From: Phenylobacterium sp.
GTDB taxonomy: Bacteria; Pseudomonadota; Alphaproteobacteria; Caulobacterales; Caulobacteraceae
NCBI GenBank assembly: GCA_028698405.1
Contig: JAQVDF010000070.1
Coordinates: 1-7,814, forward strand
Length of the DNA: 7,814 bases
Reading direction: 5' to 3'
How positions within the stretch are numbered: position 1 is the stretch's first letter; every line of letters begins with the position of its first letter. A program made the translations under genes and the position numbers. Under the pieces are notes generated by a model. The model did no database searches and had not been told where the DNA came from. It saw nothing but the letters and a program-made list of their open reading frames with translations. Shown in pieces: positions 5,484 through 7,814 of the stretch.

Positions 5484-6299
5484 ATGCGCGCGGCCGACAT
5501 CGACGCCTACCTCGCCCGCATCGGCTATGCCGGCGAACTGAACGCAAACCTCGCAACCCTGCGCGCACTGCACAGGGCCCATCTGCTGGCGGTCCCTTAC
5601 GAGAACCTCGACGTCCAGCTCGGCCGGCCGCTCACCACCGACCCGGCCGCGGCCTTCGACAAAATCGTTCGCCGCCGGCGCGGCGGCTGGTGCTACGAGA
5701 TGAACGGCGCCTTCGGGCTGGTCCTCGAGGCGCTCGGCTTCCCGGTCACCCGGCTGGCCGGGGCGGTGCTGCGCGAACTGCTGGGGGCCGACAACCTCGC
5801 CAGCCACCTGGTCCTGAAGGTCGACCTGGAAGAGACCTGGCTGGCCGACGTCGGCTACGGCGACGGCCCCATCGAGCCGTTCGAACCGGTCCCGGGCGGC
5901 TACGAGCAGCGCGGCTTCGAGTTCGGCCGCGAACTGACCGACGACGGCTGGCTCAGGATGCGCAACCACCGCTTCGCGCCGCGCAGCTTCGACGTGCGGC
6001 TGGAGCCGGCGGACGAGGTGGCGCTGGCCGGCAAGTGCGACCAGCTGCAGACCGCGCCGACCTCCGTCTTCGTGAACAACGCCATCGTCCAGCGGCACAC
6101 CGAGGACGGCCTCGTCCTGCTGCGCAATCGCACCCTGCGCCGCATCACCCCGCAGGGCGCCGAGGAGCGGCTCGTCGACAGCCCCGAGGACTACGTCGCG
6201 CTGCTTGCCGACCCGTTCGGCCTCGACCTGCCCGAAGCGGCGCCCCTGTGGCCCCGCATCTGCGCCCAGCACGAAGCCTCGCTCATCCCCGCGGGATGA
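5484..6299 (+). CDS. nat: Arylamine N-acetyltransferase (NAT)
   Basis: The predicted cytoplasmic enzyme has 271 residues, the normal size for bacterial NATs. It transfers an acetyl group from acetyl-CoA to arylamines, hydrazines and similar aromatic amines by a ping-pong mechanism through a cysteine. The Cys-His-Asp triad is complete: Cys70 in RRGGWCYEMN, His108 in LASHLVLKVDL, and Asp122 in WLADVGYGDGP. The N-terminal PYENLDVQLGRPL (38-50) and the RNRTLRRI stretch near the C-terminus are also typical. The ATG at 5484 is well supported: GGAGG lies 8 bases upstream and the family start motif (D-x-x-A-Y-L-x-R-I-G) follows at residues 5-14. The open frame extends upstream only into the intergenic hairpin. 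It follows the AEC transporter in the same direction. A shared role in handling aromatic compounds is conceivable but nothing in the sequence shows it. The physiological substrate is unknown. It converges with alaS, 37 bases away. Confidence 0.93.
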   Translation: MRAADIDAYLARIGYAGELNANLATLRALHRAHLLAVPYENLDVQLGRPLTTDPAAAFDKIVRRRRGGWCYEMNGAFGLVLEALGFPVTRLAGAVLRELLGADNLASHLVLKVDLEETWLADVGYGDGPIEPFEPVPGGYEQRGFEFGRELTDDGWLRMRNHRFAPRSFDVRLEPADEVALAGKCDQLQTAPTSVFVNNAIVQRHTEDGLVLLRNRTLRRITPQGAEERLVDSPEDYVALLADPFGLDLPEAAPLWPRICAQHEASLIPAG

Positions 6300-6320
6300 C
6301 GTCCCCAGGTGGTTCCGTAG

Positions 6321-6333
6321 CGGCGACGCGCCG
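6321..6333. other. Small hairpin in the convergent nat-alaS gap
   Basis: The 37-base gap between the convergent stop codons (6299 plus, 6339 minus) holds CGGCG-ACG-CGCCG, a perfect 5-bp stem with a triloop. It reads as a hairpin on both strands, so it could contribute to bidirectional termination. There is no T-run on either side and the stem is short, so evidence for a true terminator is weak. Confidence 0.25.
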
Positions 6334-6336
6334 GGG

Positions 6337-7814
<1,478 letters not shown>

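Overview
This is a GC-rich chromosomal segment with housekeeping content. The S4 N-terminus, a eukaryotic-type NADP isocitrate dehydrogenase and the codon use point to an alphaproteobacterium, most likely Caulobacterales (Caulobacter/Phenylobacterium-like). That placement is an inference from remembered protein similarity, not from a search.

Layout, left to right. Positions 1-45 hold the first 15 codons of rpsD (minus strand), followed by an intergenic region with two inverted repeats. Next is a two-gene minus-strand operon, transcribed right to left: a TrmJ-family tRNA 2'-O-methyltransferase (2086-1316), then a class I nitronate monooxygenase (1319-198). The two genes overlap in ATGA. A predicted lipoprotein with a class A beta-lactamase-like fold (2139-3143, plus) diverges from trmJ across only 52 bases. 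The plus strand continues with icd (3233-4459), an AEC-family transporter (4511-5425) and an arylamine N-acetyltransferase (5484-6299). The right end is the 3' part of alaS (minus, 6337 to beyond the edge), convergent with the acetyltransferase.

The genes do not form one pathway. They are translation and tRNA genes (rpsD, trmJ, alaS), one TCA-cycle enzyme (icd), two small-molecule enzymes (nitronate monooxygenase, NAT), one transporter and one envelope protein. No mobile element, CRISPR array, tRNA or rRNA gene was seen.

The observation most worth following is the lipoprotein at 2139-3143. It keeps the class A beta-lactamase layout and the SDN box, but the nucleophile Ser70, Lys73, Glu166 and Lys234 equivalents are all replaced. 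It looks like an intact, catalytically dead member of a penicillin-recognising family. I found no convincing multi-gene novel system in the window.
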